Of a stretch of 64,000 nt of DNA, positions 18,657 through 27,215 are shown in pieces; within the stretch, counting starts at the first letter, position 1; each line of letters begins with the position of its first letter. The position numbers and the translations under genes are program-made. The DNA is taken from assembly GCA_964605155.1 (NCBI GenBank), contig CAZSAK010000014.1:7906-71905 (forward strand). Reading direction: 5' to 3'. A model generated the notes under the pieces. It made no database searches. It saw only the letters and a program-made list of their open reading frames with translations, and was not told the DNA's origin. This stretch comes from CAZSAK01 sp964605155. GTDB lineage: Bacteria > Pseudomonadota > Gammaproteobacteria > SZUA-140.

Positions 18657-20054
18657 TTGACCTGCTTGCCCCGTCGTTACTCTAAAGATTTACAGATCGA
18701 TAACTCCTTGCGCCATTCCGTCAAGGACGGTGTCACCTACTCAGTAATGATCGGCAGTGGTGAAAGCTACTTTGCAACCTTTGCCTTGTATTTCATGGCG
18801 ACCACGGCACAGATCGGCGTGCTGGCAACTCTGCCTTCACTGTTGGGATCTCTCGTTCAGCTGATATCTGCCTGGTTTGGCAGACGACTGGGTAAGCGAA
18901 AACCTATCATCATTACAGGTGCATTGTTACAGGGGGTGTCCTTGATACCGTTGACCATGTTACCCATCATGTTTCCAGAGCATGCATTATCGATTCTGAT
19001 CTGCTTTGCAATCATCTATTTCAGCGGGGCAAACATCGCAACCCCGCAGTGGGGCAGCCTGATGGGGGATCTGGTCGCAGCACGCAGACGTGGCAGATAT
19101 TTCGGGCACCGGACCCGTTTATGCAGTATTACATCGTTTACGGCGCTCATTATGGCGGGCACCCTTCTGGACCAGTTTGATCGCAGTAACTACACGCTCG
19201 TCGGCTATGTGATTATCTTTATGATCGCTGCCATAGCACGGTTCATATCGGTGTACCACCTGTCACAAATGTATGATCCCCCGGGACATGTTGCGGCGCT
19301 TGAGTCACCCTTTCAAAAGGGATTATGGCACCGGCTTCGAGGTTCTTCGTTCGTGCGGTTTTCTGTCTTTTTTGCCGCCATGCAACTTTCCGTTGCAATT
19401 GCAGCCCCGTTTTTTGTGGTCTATATGCTGCGTGATCTGCATTTTACCTACCTTGAATTCACCATCAATACAGCCATGTCGATACTGATACAGTTTCTGG
19501 CACTGAACCGATGGGGTCGAATCAGCGATGCCTTCGGTAATCGCCTGATTCTGGTGGTTACGGGGTTTATGATTCCCCTGTTGCCCATGTTATGGATACT
19601 ATCCACCAACTTCTTCTATTTGTTGATTGTACAGGCTGTCGCGGGCATGGCGTGGGGAGGATTTTCACTCAGTGCCGGCAACTATGTCTACGATCTGGTG
19701 CCCGCCGCGAAGCGGGTGATGTATATGGCTTTTCACAATGTGCTCAGCGGTATTGCAGTCTTTGCAGGCGCCCTCATCGGTGGTTTTCTGGGTGGAGTTA
19801 TACCGACCGAAGTGGAACTGTTCGGACAACGGTATATCTGGATGAGTACATTGTATGGGGTATTCGTTGTATCTGCATTGATGCGCCTCGTTGTAGCTGT
19901 GATGTTCCTGCCGCATATCAAGGAAATCCGCCCCGTCAGGTTGATGACCGTAGGTGGATTGATATTCCGGATAGCAAGGTTTCATCCGTTATCCGGTGTA
20001 TTCTTTGATATTATAGGGGTCAGGCGTAACAGATCTCGTGACTCCAAATCCTGA
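18657..20054 (+). CDS. Major facilitator superfamily transporter
   Basis: About 465 residues with roughly 12 hydrophobic segments. The start SVKDGVTYSVMIGSGESYFATFAL and the loop FGRRLGKRKPIIITGALLQG after the second segment are typical of MFS; RRRGRYFGHRTRL marks a cytoplasmic loop and DLVPAAKRVMYMAFHN another in the C-terminal half. The substrate is unknown. The start is uncertain: TTG at 18657 has no good Shine-Dalgarno, and a TTG at 18708 is the next in-frame choice that keeps the conserved N-terminus. Confidence 0.8.
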   Translation: MTCLPRRYSKDLQIDNSLRHSVKDGVTYSVMIGSGESYFATFALYFMATTAQIGVLATLPSLLGSLVQLISAWFGRRLGKRKPIIITGALLQGVSLIPLTMLPIMFPEHALSILICFAIIYFSGANIATPQWGSLMGDLVAARRRGRYFGHRTRLCSITSFTALIMAGTLLDQFDRSNYTLVGYVIIFMIAAIARFISVYHLSQMYDPPGHVAALESPFQKGLWHRLRGSSFVRFSVFFAAMQLSVAIAAPFFVVYMLRDLHFTYLEFTINTAMSILIQFLALNRWGRISDAFGNRLILVVTGFMIPLLPMLWILSTNFFYLLIVQAVAGMAWGGFSLSAGNYVYDLVPAAKRVMYMAFHNVLSGIAVFAGALIGGFLGGVIPTEVELFGQRYIWMSTLYGVFVVSALMRLVVAVMFLPHIKEIRPVRLMTVGGLIFRIARFHPLSGVFFDIIGVRRNRSRDSKS

Positions 20055-20482
20055 CCCCGCCGGTATCAACTGCAATATAATGGAAATGACAATAATATGT
20101 TTGTTAACGGCTACTGTGATATGCCATTTGGGCAGCCTGCACCGCACCGCATCGGCTGGAGGTTATACAACGGAGTATTCTGAATTTACTAGGTGGAATG
20201 TTTCATACAGTGTGAACCGGAATCGGGTATGTCAGGTGATCAGATGCAACAGATACTAACAAACGCAGATATTCATGTACTGTCGTTGCGGCGTGACCAT
20301 GACTGTTTCTCCAGGCCTGCCCTTTGCGACAGCGCTACAGGTGTCATTAATTTTTATGAAATAGCCATGGAGCGATTGAATGACGCCACCGTATTGGGTT
20401 TTATCCCCTATGGGAGATTACAGTAATGTTGCGATTCGTATTGATGAACCAGTCACGCATTGCTTCAGGGTAGTCGATATCC
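20055..20482. other. Intergenic region between MFS gene and rimB-like gene
   Basis: About 430 nt. One open stretch at 20193-20426 (+, GTG start, 77 codons) has no strong Shine-Dalgarno and no recognisable motif; I do not claim it as a gene. No RNA or terminator seen. Confidence 0.4.
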
Positions 20483-20950
20483 GTGGCTGAAAATTATCCT
20501 GATGATTTGATCTGGATTGGCTGGCGTGAATGGATATCATTGCCGGAGCTGGGTATTGACAGGATCAAGGCCAAGGTGGATACGGGAGCACGAACTTCGG
20601 CACTGCATGCCTTCAAGATCGAAACATTGCGTGATAACGGCAGAGACAGGATACGCTTTTGCATACATCCGTTGCAGCGACGTACCGATATTGAACAGTC
20701 GTGTACTGCCGATCTTGTTGATATCCGGAATGTGATGGATTCAGGTGGTCACCGGGAGATGCGTTACGTCATCATAACACCGGTTATGATTGGTGATATA
20801 CGGTGGCCGATAGAAATTACCCTGACCGATCGTGATATCATGAACTTCAGGATGTTACTGGGGCGAACCGCAATGAGAGGGCGGATAGTGGTTAATCCCG
20901 GCACATCCTATCTGCTTGGCAAGCCGCCCAAGTCGAGAAGACATCGATAA
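20483..20950 (+). CDS. rimB: Retropepsin-like aspartic protease, RimB / ATP-dependent zinc protease family
   Basis: 155 residues, GTG start. The catalytic-type motif VDTGARTSALHA (residues about 33-44) is the aspartic protease D-T/S-G triad seen in this family, and LLGRTAMRGRIVVNPGTSYL closes the fold. The family is often labelled 'ATP-dependent zinc protease' although the fold is retropepsin-like. In Pseudomonas, RimB works with RimK in control of glutamate tailing of ribosomal protein S6. rimK follows 85 nt downstream on the same strand, which supports that role here. No signal peptide. Confidence 0.85.
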   Translation: MAENYPDDLIWIGWREWISLPELGIDRIKAKVDTGARTSALHAFKIETLRDNGRDRIRFCIHPLQRRTDIEQSCTADLVDIRNVMDSGGHREMRYVIITPVMIGDIRWPIEITLTDRDIMNFRMLLGRTAMRGRIVVNPGTSYLLGKPPKSRRHR

Positions 20951-21035
20951 CTTCATCGGCAGTTAATATTTTGTGCCGGATTGTGGCTGTCAGGAAACGG
21001 CATCTGTTATCGACCACATGTAAGGGAACAGATAA

Positions 21036-21941
21036 ATGAAGATCATCATATTGTCGCGCAAGCGGAGTCTGTATTCTACCAATCGCCTGGTTGAGGCGGG
21101 TAAATCGCATGGCCATGAGATGCGCGTTGTCGATCCATTGCATTGCTTCATGAATATCGCCTCACATCGTCCGATGGTGTATTACAAATCCGAGGCGCTA
21201 TCAGGGTTTGATGCCGTTATTCCCAGGATAGGGGCATCTATCACCTTTTACGGCACGGCGGTGGTCCGCCAGTTTGAAATGATGGGCGTGTTTCCACTTA
21301 ATGAATCGGTTGCCATTACCCGTGCGCGTGACAAGCTGCGGTCATTACAATTATTGTCCCGTAAGGGCATCGGCCTGCCAGTAACGGGTTTTGCCCATTC
21401 CCCCGATGATATTCCAGGCCTGATTGATATAGTCGGCAAGCCGCCACTGGTTATCAAACTGCTGGAAGGCACTCAGGGTATTGGCGTGGTACTGGCGGAA
21501 AACAGGACCGCTGCACAAAGTGTTATCGAGGCCTTTATGGGCTTGAATGCCAATATCCTGGTACAGGAATATATCAAGGAGTCAGGCGGTGCCGATATCC
21601 GTTGCCTGGTTGTGGGTGACAAGGTGGTGGCGGCGATGAAACGTCAGGCCAGGGAGGGTGAATTCCGTTCAAATCTGCATCGCGGCGGCACTGCTACTAT
21701 CGTAAAACTGACACCGGAGGAACGCTCAACGGCAGTACGTGCCGCAAATATCATGGGGCTTAATGTCGCGGGTGTGGATATCCTGCGTTCCAATCACGGA
21801 CCGATTGTCATCGAGGTCAATTCGTCCCCCGGGCTCGAGGGTATCGAGAACGCTACCGGAAAGGATGTTGCGGGGATGATCATCGATTTCATCGTAAAAA
21901 AGGCCAAACCGTATAGTACGCGTACACGCGGCCAGGGTTAA
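21036..21941 (+). CDS. rimK: Ribosomal protein S6 glutamate ligase RimK
   Basis: ATP-grasp ligase that adds glutamates to the C-terminus of ribosomal protein S6. 301 residues, standard for RimK. It starts MKIIILSRKRSLYSTNRLVE; then PRIGASITFYGTAVVRQFEM, the ATP-grasp core LVIKLLEGTQGIGVVLAE, QEYIKESGGADIRCLVVGD, and metal-binding VDILRSNHGPIVIEVNSSPG. The neighbouring rimB upstream and desuccinylase-like gene 6 nt downstream form one tight operon. Confidence 0.95.
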   Translation: MKIIILSRKRSLYSTNRLVEAGKSHGHEMRVVDPLHCFMNIASHRPMVYYKSEALSGFDAVIPRIGASITFYGTAVVRQFEMMGVFPLNESVAITRARDKLRSLQLLSRKGIGLPVTGFAHSPDDIPGLIDIVGKPPLVIKLLEGTQGIGVVLAENRTAAQSVIEAFMGLNANILVQEYIKESGGADIRCLVVGDKVVAAMKRQAREGEFRSNLHRGGTATIVKLTPEERSTAVRAANIMGLNVAGVDILRSNHGPIVIEVNSSPGLEGIENATGKDVAGMIIDFIVKKAKPYSTRTRGQG

Positions 21942-21947
21942 TCTTTT

Positions 21948-22985
21948 ATGTCGTACAAGAAAACTGAGACCAGCACAATAGAGATTAATGGTACGGCAAT
22001 TCCTGCTGGTCAGAAGCTGACCATTGATGTACCTGTGGCACGGCTCTATACCCATACTCCCATGACCATGCCGGTTCATGTGGTCAACGGCATGAAACCG
22101 GGGCCGCGCATGTTTGTCAGTGCTGCCATCCATGGTGATGAGATCAATGGCGTTGAAATTATACGACGACTACTGAAGTCACCGGTATTGAAAAAACTGC
22201 GCGGATGTCTGATCGCAGTACCTATAGTCAACGTGTACGGTCTCGTACAACATTCACGCTATCTTCCCGACCGGCGCGATCTCAATCGTTCTTTTCCCGG
22301 TTCAGAAAAGGGTTCATTGACCGCGAGGCTTGCGAATCTTTTCATGACAGAGATCGTGGCAAATTGCACCCATGGTATCGATCTGCATACCGGTGCTATA
22401 CATCGAGACAATCTGCCACATATTCGCGGTAATCTTGATCATGCCGAGACCGGTAAAATGGCGCACGCCTTCGGGGTCCCGGTGTTGTTGAATGCGGACC
22501 TGCGGGATGGCTCGCTGCGGCAGATAGCGGCAGATCAGGAGATACCGTTCCTGGTCTATGAGGCGGGTGAGGCGCTGCGATTCAACGAGGTATGTATCCG
22601 CGCCGGTTTAAGGGGCATTATCAGCGTGATGCGCCATCTTGAAATGTTGCCACCAAGCAGGAGCAAGCATCCACGAAAAAGAATTGAGCCGGTTGTGGCA
22701 CGATCCAGTAGCTGGGTACGGGCTCCGGTAAGCGGTATCTTCCGTGTTACGGCGGTTCTCGGCGCGCGTGTTCACAAGAACGACATCCTGGGTATTATTG
22801 CCGATCCTTTCGGGGAAAGGGAGACAGAGGTAACGGCATCAGCAGGAGGGATTATTATCGGTAGACTCAACTTACCGCTCGTAAATGAAGGTGACGCCTT
22901 GTTTCATATCGCCCGCTTTGAGAAGGCGGATACGGTAGCCGCCCGGGTCGAGGAATTTCATAGCAGCTACCAGGAACATCTGTAA
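21948..22985 (+). CDS. Succinylglutamate desuccinylase/aspartoacylase family zinc hydrolase
   Basis: M14-type zinc hydrolase, 345 residues. Zinc ligands are in AAIHGDEINGVEI (His, Glu) and GIDLHTGAIHR (His); RRDLNRSFPGSEKG provides the substrate-binding Arg residues and VYEAGEALRF the catalytic Glu. The C-terminal about 90 residues form a beta-rich domain seen in this subfamily. It is not the arginine-pathway AstE in context: it follows rimK by 6 nt. A link to removal or turnover of glutamyl groups is an inference from this placement. Confidence 0.85.
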   Translation: MSYKKTETSTIEINGTAIPAGQKLTIDVPVARLYTHTPMTMPVHVVNGMKPGPRMFVSAAIHGDEINGVEIIRRLLKSPVLKKLRGCLIAVPIVNVYGLVQHSRYLPDRRDLNRSFPGSEKGSLTARLANLFMTEIVANCTHGIDLHTGAIHRDNLPHIRGNLDHAETGKMAHAFGVPVLLNADLRDGSLRQIAADQEIPFLVYEAGEALRFNEVCIRAGLRGIISVMRHLEMLPPSRSKHPRKRIEPVVARSSSWVRAPVSGIFRVTAVLGARVHKNDILGIIADPFGERETEVTASAGGIIIGRLNLPLVNEGDALFHIARFEKADTVAARVEEFHSSYQEHL

Positions 22986-23052
22986 TCATGCCGACATACT
23001 ATAAGTCTCGTAATTCTGCACACATGCGATCGATATCCAAAGTGATAACAAT

Positions 23053-24027
23053 ATGACTGCCGACAATGCACTGGTTGCCGCGTACATCCTTGACGGCAAG
23101 GGTGGCGGCAAGGCAGTCGGCTGGAATGAAATCCAACAATGGATCCCGGAAAACGGCCTGTTGTGGGTGCATCTCGATTATGCCGGAGACTCGTCCCAAC
23201 AATGGCTATACCGGCAAAGCGGTCTCGACGAGATCGTTTGTGAAGCCCTTCTCGCCGAGGAGACCCGGCCGCGCATTATGGAGATTGCGGGCGGGTTGCT
23301 GGTCATCCTGCGGGGTGTCAATCTGAATCCGGGTGCCGATCCAGAAGATATGGTATCCATCAGACTGTGGCTCACTGAGGACAGGATTGTATCCACCCGT
23401 AAACGCCGCCTGCTTTCCGTTGACCAGGTGCGTGAGGATCTTGCGAAGGGTTATGGTCCCAGGACCACAAGTGAATTTATCGTGACATTGGCTGAATACT
23501 TGGTTGAACGTATGGCGAAGGTCATCGATGACATCAATGATCAGGTTGATTCGCTAGAGGGCGAGGTCCTGATTGCCGAAAGTCACCAGTTACGCATCCG
23601 GCTGCTGGCAGTGCGACGTGAGATCGTCATCCTGAGACGCTATCTCGCCCCGCAACGTGACGCCATGTCACGGTTGACGACTGAAAGGGTTTCCTGGTTG
23701 TACGACAAGGACCGGCTGTTTTTGCGTGAAATCGCTGACAGGACAACACGCTACATCGAGGATCTGGATGCGGCGCGTGAACGTGCAGCCTTTACTCACG
23801 AAGAGATCGTAAGCCGCCTGTCCGAGCGTATGGAAAAACGTATGTATGTCATTTCGATGGTTGCCACAATATTCCTGCCATTGGGGTTTTTAACCGGTTT
23901 GTTGGGCATCAATGTCGGTGGTATACCCGGCTCGGAAAATTCCGACGGGTTTCTGATGGTTTGCATCGGCCTGTTTCTGGCTACCGGCGCCATGATCGGG
24001 ATATTTAAATGGCGAAAATGGTTATAA
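23053..24027 (+). CDS. zntB: Zinc/divalent cation transporter, ZntB/CorA family
   Basis: Inner-membrane pentameric transporter of the CorA superfamily, 324 residues. The long cytosolic N-terminal part ends in a helical bundle (YLVERMAKVIDDINDQVDSL), then two membrane helices near the C-terminus with the signature GLLGINVGGIPGSENSDGF between them. The GIN-GGIPG form, instead of the GMN of CorA, is typical of ZntB-like members, favouring zinc over magnesium. It heads a cluster of ion channel and MgtE-type genes. Confidence 0.85.
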   Translation: MTADNALVAAYILDGKGGGKAVGWNEIQQWIPENGLLWVHLDYAGDSSQQWLYRQSGLDEIVCEALLAEETRPRIMEIAGGLLVILRGVNLNPGADPEDMVSIRLWLTEDRIVSTRKRRLLSVDQVREDLAKGYGPRTTSEFIVTLAEYLVERMAKVIDDINDQVDSLEGEVLIAESHQLRIRLLAVRREIVILRRYLAPQRDAMSRLTTERVSWLYDKDRLFLREIADRTTRYIEDLDAARERAAFTHEEIVSRLSERMEKRMYVISMVATIFLPLGFLTGLLGINVGGIPGSENSDGFLMVCIGLFLATGAMIGIFKWRKWL

Positions 24028-24122
24028 TAGCCTTCACGCCATATCTGTAATATGCATACAGGGAATATTGATCCTGTAGTGCATATTTTCACCAGCCGCG
24101 GTGTGCTGTAAGGATAACGGAC

Positions 24123-24995
24123 ATGGAATTTCTCGTAGAGGAAGGCATCATGGATCAATCTGTTTGGCTGGATACCCTGACGCGGAATTTCAGGTATATA
24201 TTTGAGCAGATCACAGGTTACCTGCCCCAACTGATTGCTGCCATTGTCGTCATAATTATCGGTTGGCTGATCGCCAAGCTGGTGCGTATGCTGAGCGTGC
24301 GTTTAACGGGCGGACTTGATCAAGTGTGGCATCGTTTGACTCTACGGAGTGGCCTTGTCCAGCTGAATGTCAGACACCCACCGGCGAAGGTCATCGGCGA
24401 GATCCTGTTCTGGCTTACCATCCTGTTTTTCATTGTTGCGGCGGCTGACATACTCGAGCTGAATATATTCGTCAAATGGCTATCCGAGCTTGTCGAATAT
24501 TTTCCCTCACTTGTGGCGGGTGCCCTGATCATCCTGGCGGGTCTTATTATAGGTTCATTAACCCGTGACCTGGTCGAGGCTGCGGCGACAACGGCGCGTA
24601 TATCACAGTCACAACTGCTCGGTAAGACGGTATATGTAACCATCCTGACACTGGCGATCATGATCGGCATCAACCAGGTCGGGATCGACACATCATTATT
24701 GCTCATCATATTAACGACCATACTGGCCATGACACTAGGCGGGCTTGCACTGGCATTTGCGCTGGGGGCGCGAAATCACGTTGCCAATATCATCGCAGCA
24801 CGTGAATTGCGCCATCATTATCGTCCCGGCGACACCATACATTTGCGCGAGATAACAGGCAAGATAATAGATATAACAGTTACCAAGATTATTGTTGATA
24901 GCGGTGCCGCTAAGGTCATGATACCCGCGAGGTTGTTCGATGAAGAGGTATCGACGCTGGCGGTACACAGTAGTGATAGAGATGAAAGCAAGTAA
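24123..24995 (+). CDS. Small-conductance mechanosensitive channel-like membrane protein (MscS/CmpX type)
   Basis: 290 residues with about five hydrophobic helices. The repeats LPQLIAAIVVIIIGWLIAKL and FPSLVAGALIILAGLIIGSL are the conserved TM-helix repeat of CmpX-like proteins, followed by a Gly/Ala-rich pore-type helix (TILAMTLGGLALAFALGARN) and a short beta domain (YRPGDTIHLREITGKIIDIT) as in MscS. Two starts are plausible: ATG 24123 after AAGGA, or ATG 24150 after GAGGAAGG. The stop overlaps the next gene by 14 nt. Gated by membrane tension or otherwise is not known. Confidence 0.8.
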   Translation: MEFLVEEGIMDQSVWLDTLTRNFRYIFEQITGYLPQLIAAIVVIIIGWLIAKLVRMLSVRLTGGLDQVWHRLTLRSGLVQLNVRHPPAKVIGEILFWLTILFFIVAAADILELNIFVKWLSELVEYFPSLVAGALIILAGLIIGSLTRDLVEAAATTARISQSQLLGKTVYVTILTLAIMIGINQVGIDTSLLLIILTTILAMTLGGLALAFALGARNHVANIIAARELRHHYRPGDTIHLREITGKIIDITVTKIIVDSGAAKVMIPARLFDEEVSTLAVHSSDRDESK

Positions 24996-25818
24996 CAGAC
25001 TTACATCCGCATATCTGGACTCCCATGCCGGAGACGCAGCCAGAATGCTTGAGCTTATGCCGGATAAAGCTGTTAGTGAATTTCTGGCTGATATATCACC
25101 TGAGCGCGCGGCCTCGGTGGTTATAAGGCTGATGATGCCTTACGCCGTCAGCTGCATACAGACCATGAATGAGGTGGATGCGGCATTGATCATCGATCAC
25201 ATGAAAACGGCAGGCGCAGTGAGGCTACTCAAGGCCATGGATCAATCGTTTGCACAACGTTTGCTGACGCATTTATCCAGAGATCATTATTTACGGATCC
25301 AGCGATTGATGGTCTATCCAACGGATAGCGCAGGACGGTTTATGGATCCTGTCAGTTTTCTTTTGCCGCACTCTGTGCATGTATCCGATGCAAAAAGACG
25401 CGTAGAGCAGAGCGCGGGTCTGGTCGGATGCGAGATTTATGTTATCGATGATGATTTCAGGCTTGCGGGAGTAGTCGAGCTTAATACATTAATGACTAAG
25501 AAACCCAAAACGCTTATCAGGGATATAATGAAGAGACACAGCCAGGTCATTCCCGTACGGTCTGGCATAACAACCCTGCCAACCTACAAGGCATGGAAGT
25601 CATTCAAGACCCTGCCGGTTGTTGAAAGTGATAACACTGTGGTCGGTGTATTGAGATACAAGGACATGATGGAGGCACTCTCGGCCGGGGATATGAATCC
25701 AGTGAGCGCTGATACATCTGAAGATGTGATCGCAGTCGCGGGACTCTATTGGAATGCACTGACTGACATGTTGGATACAGCATTATCATTTAGGACAGGT
25801 GTGCGAAAACGTGAATGA
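24982..25818 (+). CDS. Soluble MgtE-like protein (MgtE N domain plus CBS pair, no membrane domain)
   Basis: 278 residues with no hydrophobic segments. Residues about 10-95 resemble the helical MgtE N domain (DAARMLELMPDKAVSEFLAD); then YPTDSAGRFMDP introduces a CBS pair with FKTLPVVESDNTVVGVLRYK at the end. The neighbour MgtE has YPQDSAGAIMDP at the same place, so this looks like a tandem duplicate that lost the membrane part, or a separate Mg sensor. In MgtE this cytosolic part closes the pore when Mg2+ is high; a regulatory role in trans is inference. The ATG at 24982 lies inside the previous gene's 3' end. Confidence 0.8.
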   Translation: MKASNRLTSAYLDSHAGDAARMLELMPDKAVSEFLADISPERAASVVIRLMMPYAVSCIQTMNEVDAALIIDHMKTAGAVRLLKAMDQSFAQRLLTHLSRDHYLRIQRLMVYPTDSAGRFMDPVSFLLPHSVHVSDAKRRVEQSAGLVGCEIYVIDDDFRLAGVVELNTLMTKKPKTLIRDIMKRHSQVIPVRSGITTLPTYKAWKSFKTLPVVESDNTVVGVLRYKDMMEALSAGDMNPVSADTSEDVIAVAGLYWNALTDMLDTALSFRTGVRKRE

Positions 25819-25827
25819 GGATCGACT

Positions 25828-27135
25828 ATGATGGATGGCATACTGAATACGATGCAGGCCCTGAACAGGAAATATTTGCAACGATATCCGGACGAGGCAA
25901 TGCGTGTCGTTGCAGAGCTCAAGGAAGATGAACTGGTTATCCTGCTGCGCGAACAACCGATTCAGATGGCGGTAAGGATCTGGGATACATTGTCTCCCGA
26001 AATCGCTGCCGATGTCCTCACCGTGATTGATGACGATTTGGCAACACAATTATTGACACGTTCTGATCCCGTTCGCACATCACGCATGCTGGCCTATATG
26101 TCGAAAAGCAAGCGTGAACGGTATCTCACACTGCTGGAGCCGGTCAGGTCCAAGGAGCTGCAGGTGTTGCTGGAATATCCGCAAGACAGCGCCGGTGCGA
26201 TCATGGATCCGCATTTCATATATCTGCACGGTGAAATGACGATCAGGGAGGCATTGCTTCGCATAAGGAAACACAAACCCGGTTTCACAAGAGAGCTGTT
26301 CCTGGTCGATACAGAAGGACATCTCGACCAGGTTGTGGGATTGCAGGATATGGCCTTGAGTGAACCGGGCACCCTGTTGTCGTCGATCGCGAGGCCGGTA
26401 CGAACTGCTGTCCTGATAACCGCAAATCGTGAAGAAGTTGTGGCAAAATTTGATGAATTCAAGGTGACTGACCTGCCTGTAGTTGATGTTTCGGGTAACC
26501 TGGTGGGCGTTATACGTCATGACATCCTGGTGTCGACCGCTGTCGCGGAGAGCAGTGCGGATATCCTCACGATGGTCGGTGCAAACAAGGATGAACGGGC
26601 ATTTTCAAAACCGATGTTCGTTGTGCGCAAGCGACTGCCATGGCTGCAGATCAATCTGGTGACCGCATTTGTTGCGGCTTCCGTGGTCGGTCTGTTCGAG
26701 AATACCATTGCCCAGTTTACGGCGCTTGCCGTGTTGCTGCCGGTTGTGGCCGGTCAGTCCGGCAACACGGGCGCACAGGCGCTTGCCGTGACAATGCGCG
26801 GACTTGCATTGCACGAGATCGGTACAAGTCACTGGCGACGTGTTGCAGTAAAGGAGATTACGGCCGGCCTGATCAACGGCATCGCAGTTGCGCTGGTTAC
26901 AGCAATCGGGGTGTTGTTGTGGAGTTCATCATATGGCCTTGCCATTGTGATCGCCATTGCCATGGTCATATCGATGATGGCGGCGGGATTTTCGGGGGTG
27001 ATCATCCCGGTTATCCTCTCATCCCTGGGACAGGATCCCGCGCAGTCATCCTCGATTATTCTGACCACCATTACGGATGTGACCGGCTTCTTTACCTTTC
27101 TCGGTATTGCCACAATGATGATGGGAGTACTGTAA
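25828..27135 (+). CDS. mgtE: Magnesium transporter MgtE
   Basis: Mg2+ channel of the inner membrane, 435 residues. Order: MgtE N domain (about 15-125, AMRVVAELKEDELVILLREQ), CBS pair beginning at YPQDSAGAIMDPHF and including FKVTDLPVVDVSGNLVGVIR, a plug helix (KRLPWLQINLVTAF) and five membrane helices. The pore signatures VLLPVVAGQSGNTGAQALAV and TDVTGFFTFLGIATM, with the Asp that selects Mg2+, are intact. It begins 9 nt after the soluble MgtE-like gene, after GAGGATCG. Closest similarity outside itself in the window is that neighbour. Confidence 0.94.
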   Translation: MMDGILNTMQALNRKYLQRYPDEAMRVVAELKEDELVILLREQPIQMAVRIWDTLSPEIAADVLTVIDDDLATQLLTRSDPVRTSRMLAYMSKSKRERYLTLLEPVRSKELQVLLEYPQDSAGAIMDPHFIYLHGEMTIREALLRIRKHKPGFTRELFLVDTEGHLDQVVGLQDMALSEPGTLLSSIARPVRTAVLITANREEVVAKFDEFKVTDLPVVDVSGNLVGVIRHDILVSTAVAESSADILTMVGANKDERAFSKPMFVVRKRLPWLQINLVTAFVAASVVGLFENTIAQFTALAVLLPVVAGQSGNTGAQALAVTMRGLALHEIGTSHWRRVAVKEITAGLINGIAVALVTAIGVLLWSSSYGLAIVIAIAMVISMMAAGFSGVIIPVILSSLGQDPAQSSSIILTTITDVTGFFTFLGIATMMMGVL

Positions 27136-27215
27136 TTACTAGGCCAAGGAAACCTTTTTTTAGCAGTCATCGCAGGTGACATGGATACGGTCCGGCTTAT
27201 GCCGCCATGTTGTGA

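Noticed and set aside
20193..20426. 77-codon ORF with GTG start before rimB
   Set aside because: No good ribosome site, no similarity seen; may be chance.
27136..27215. AAGG-AAA-CCTT followed by a T-run between mgtE and the symporter
   Set aside because: The stem is only 4 bp; too weak to call a terminator on its own.
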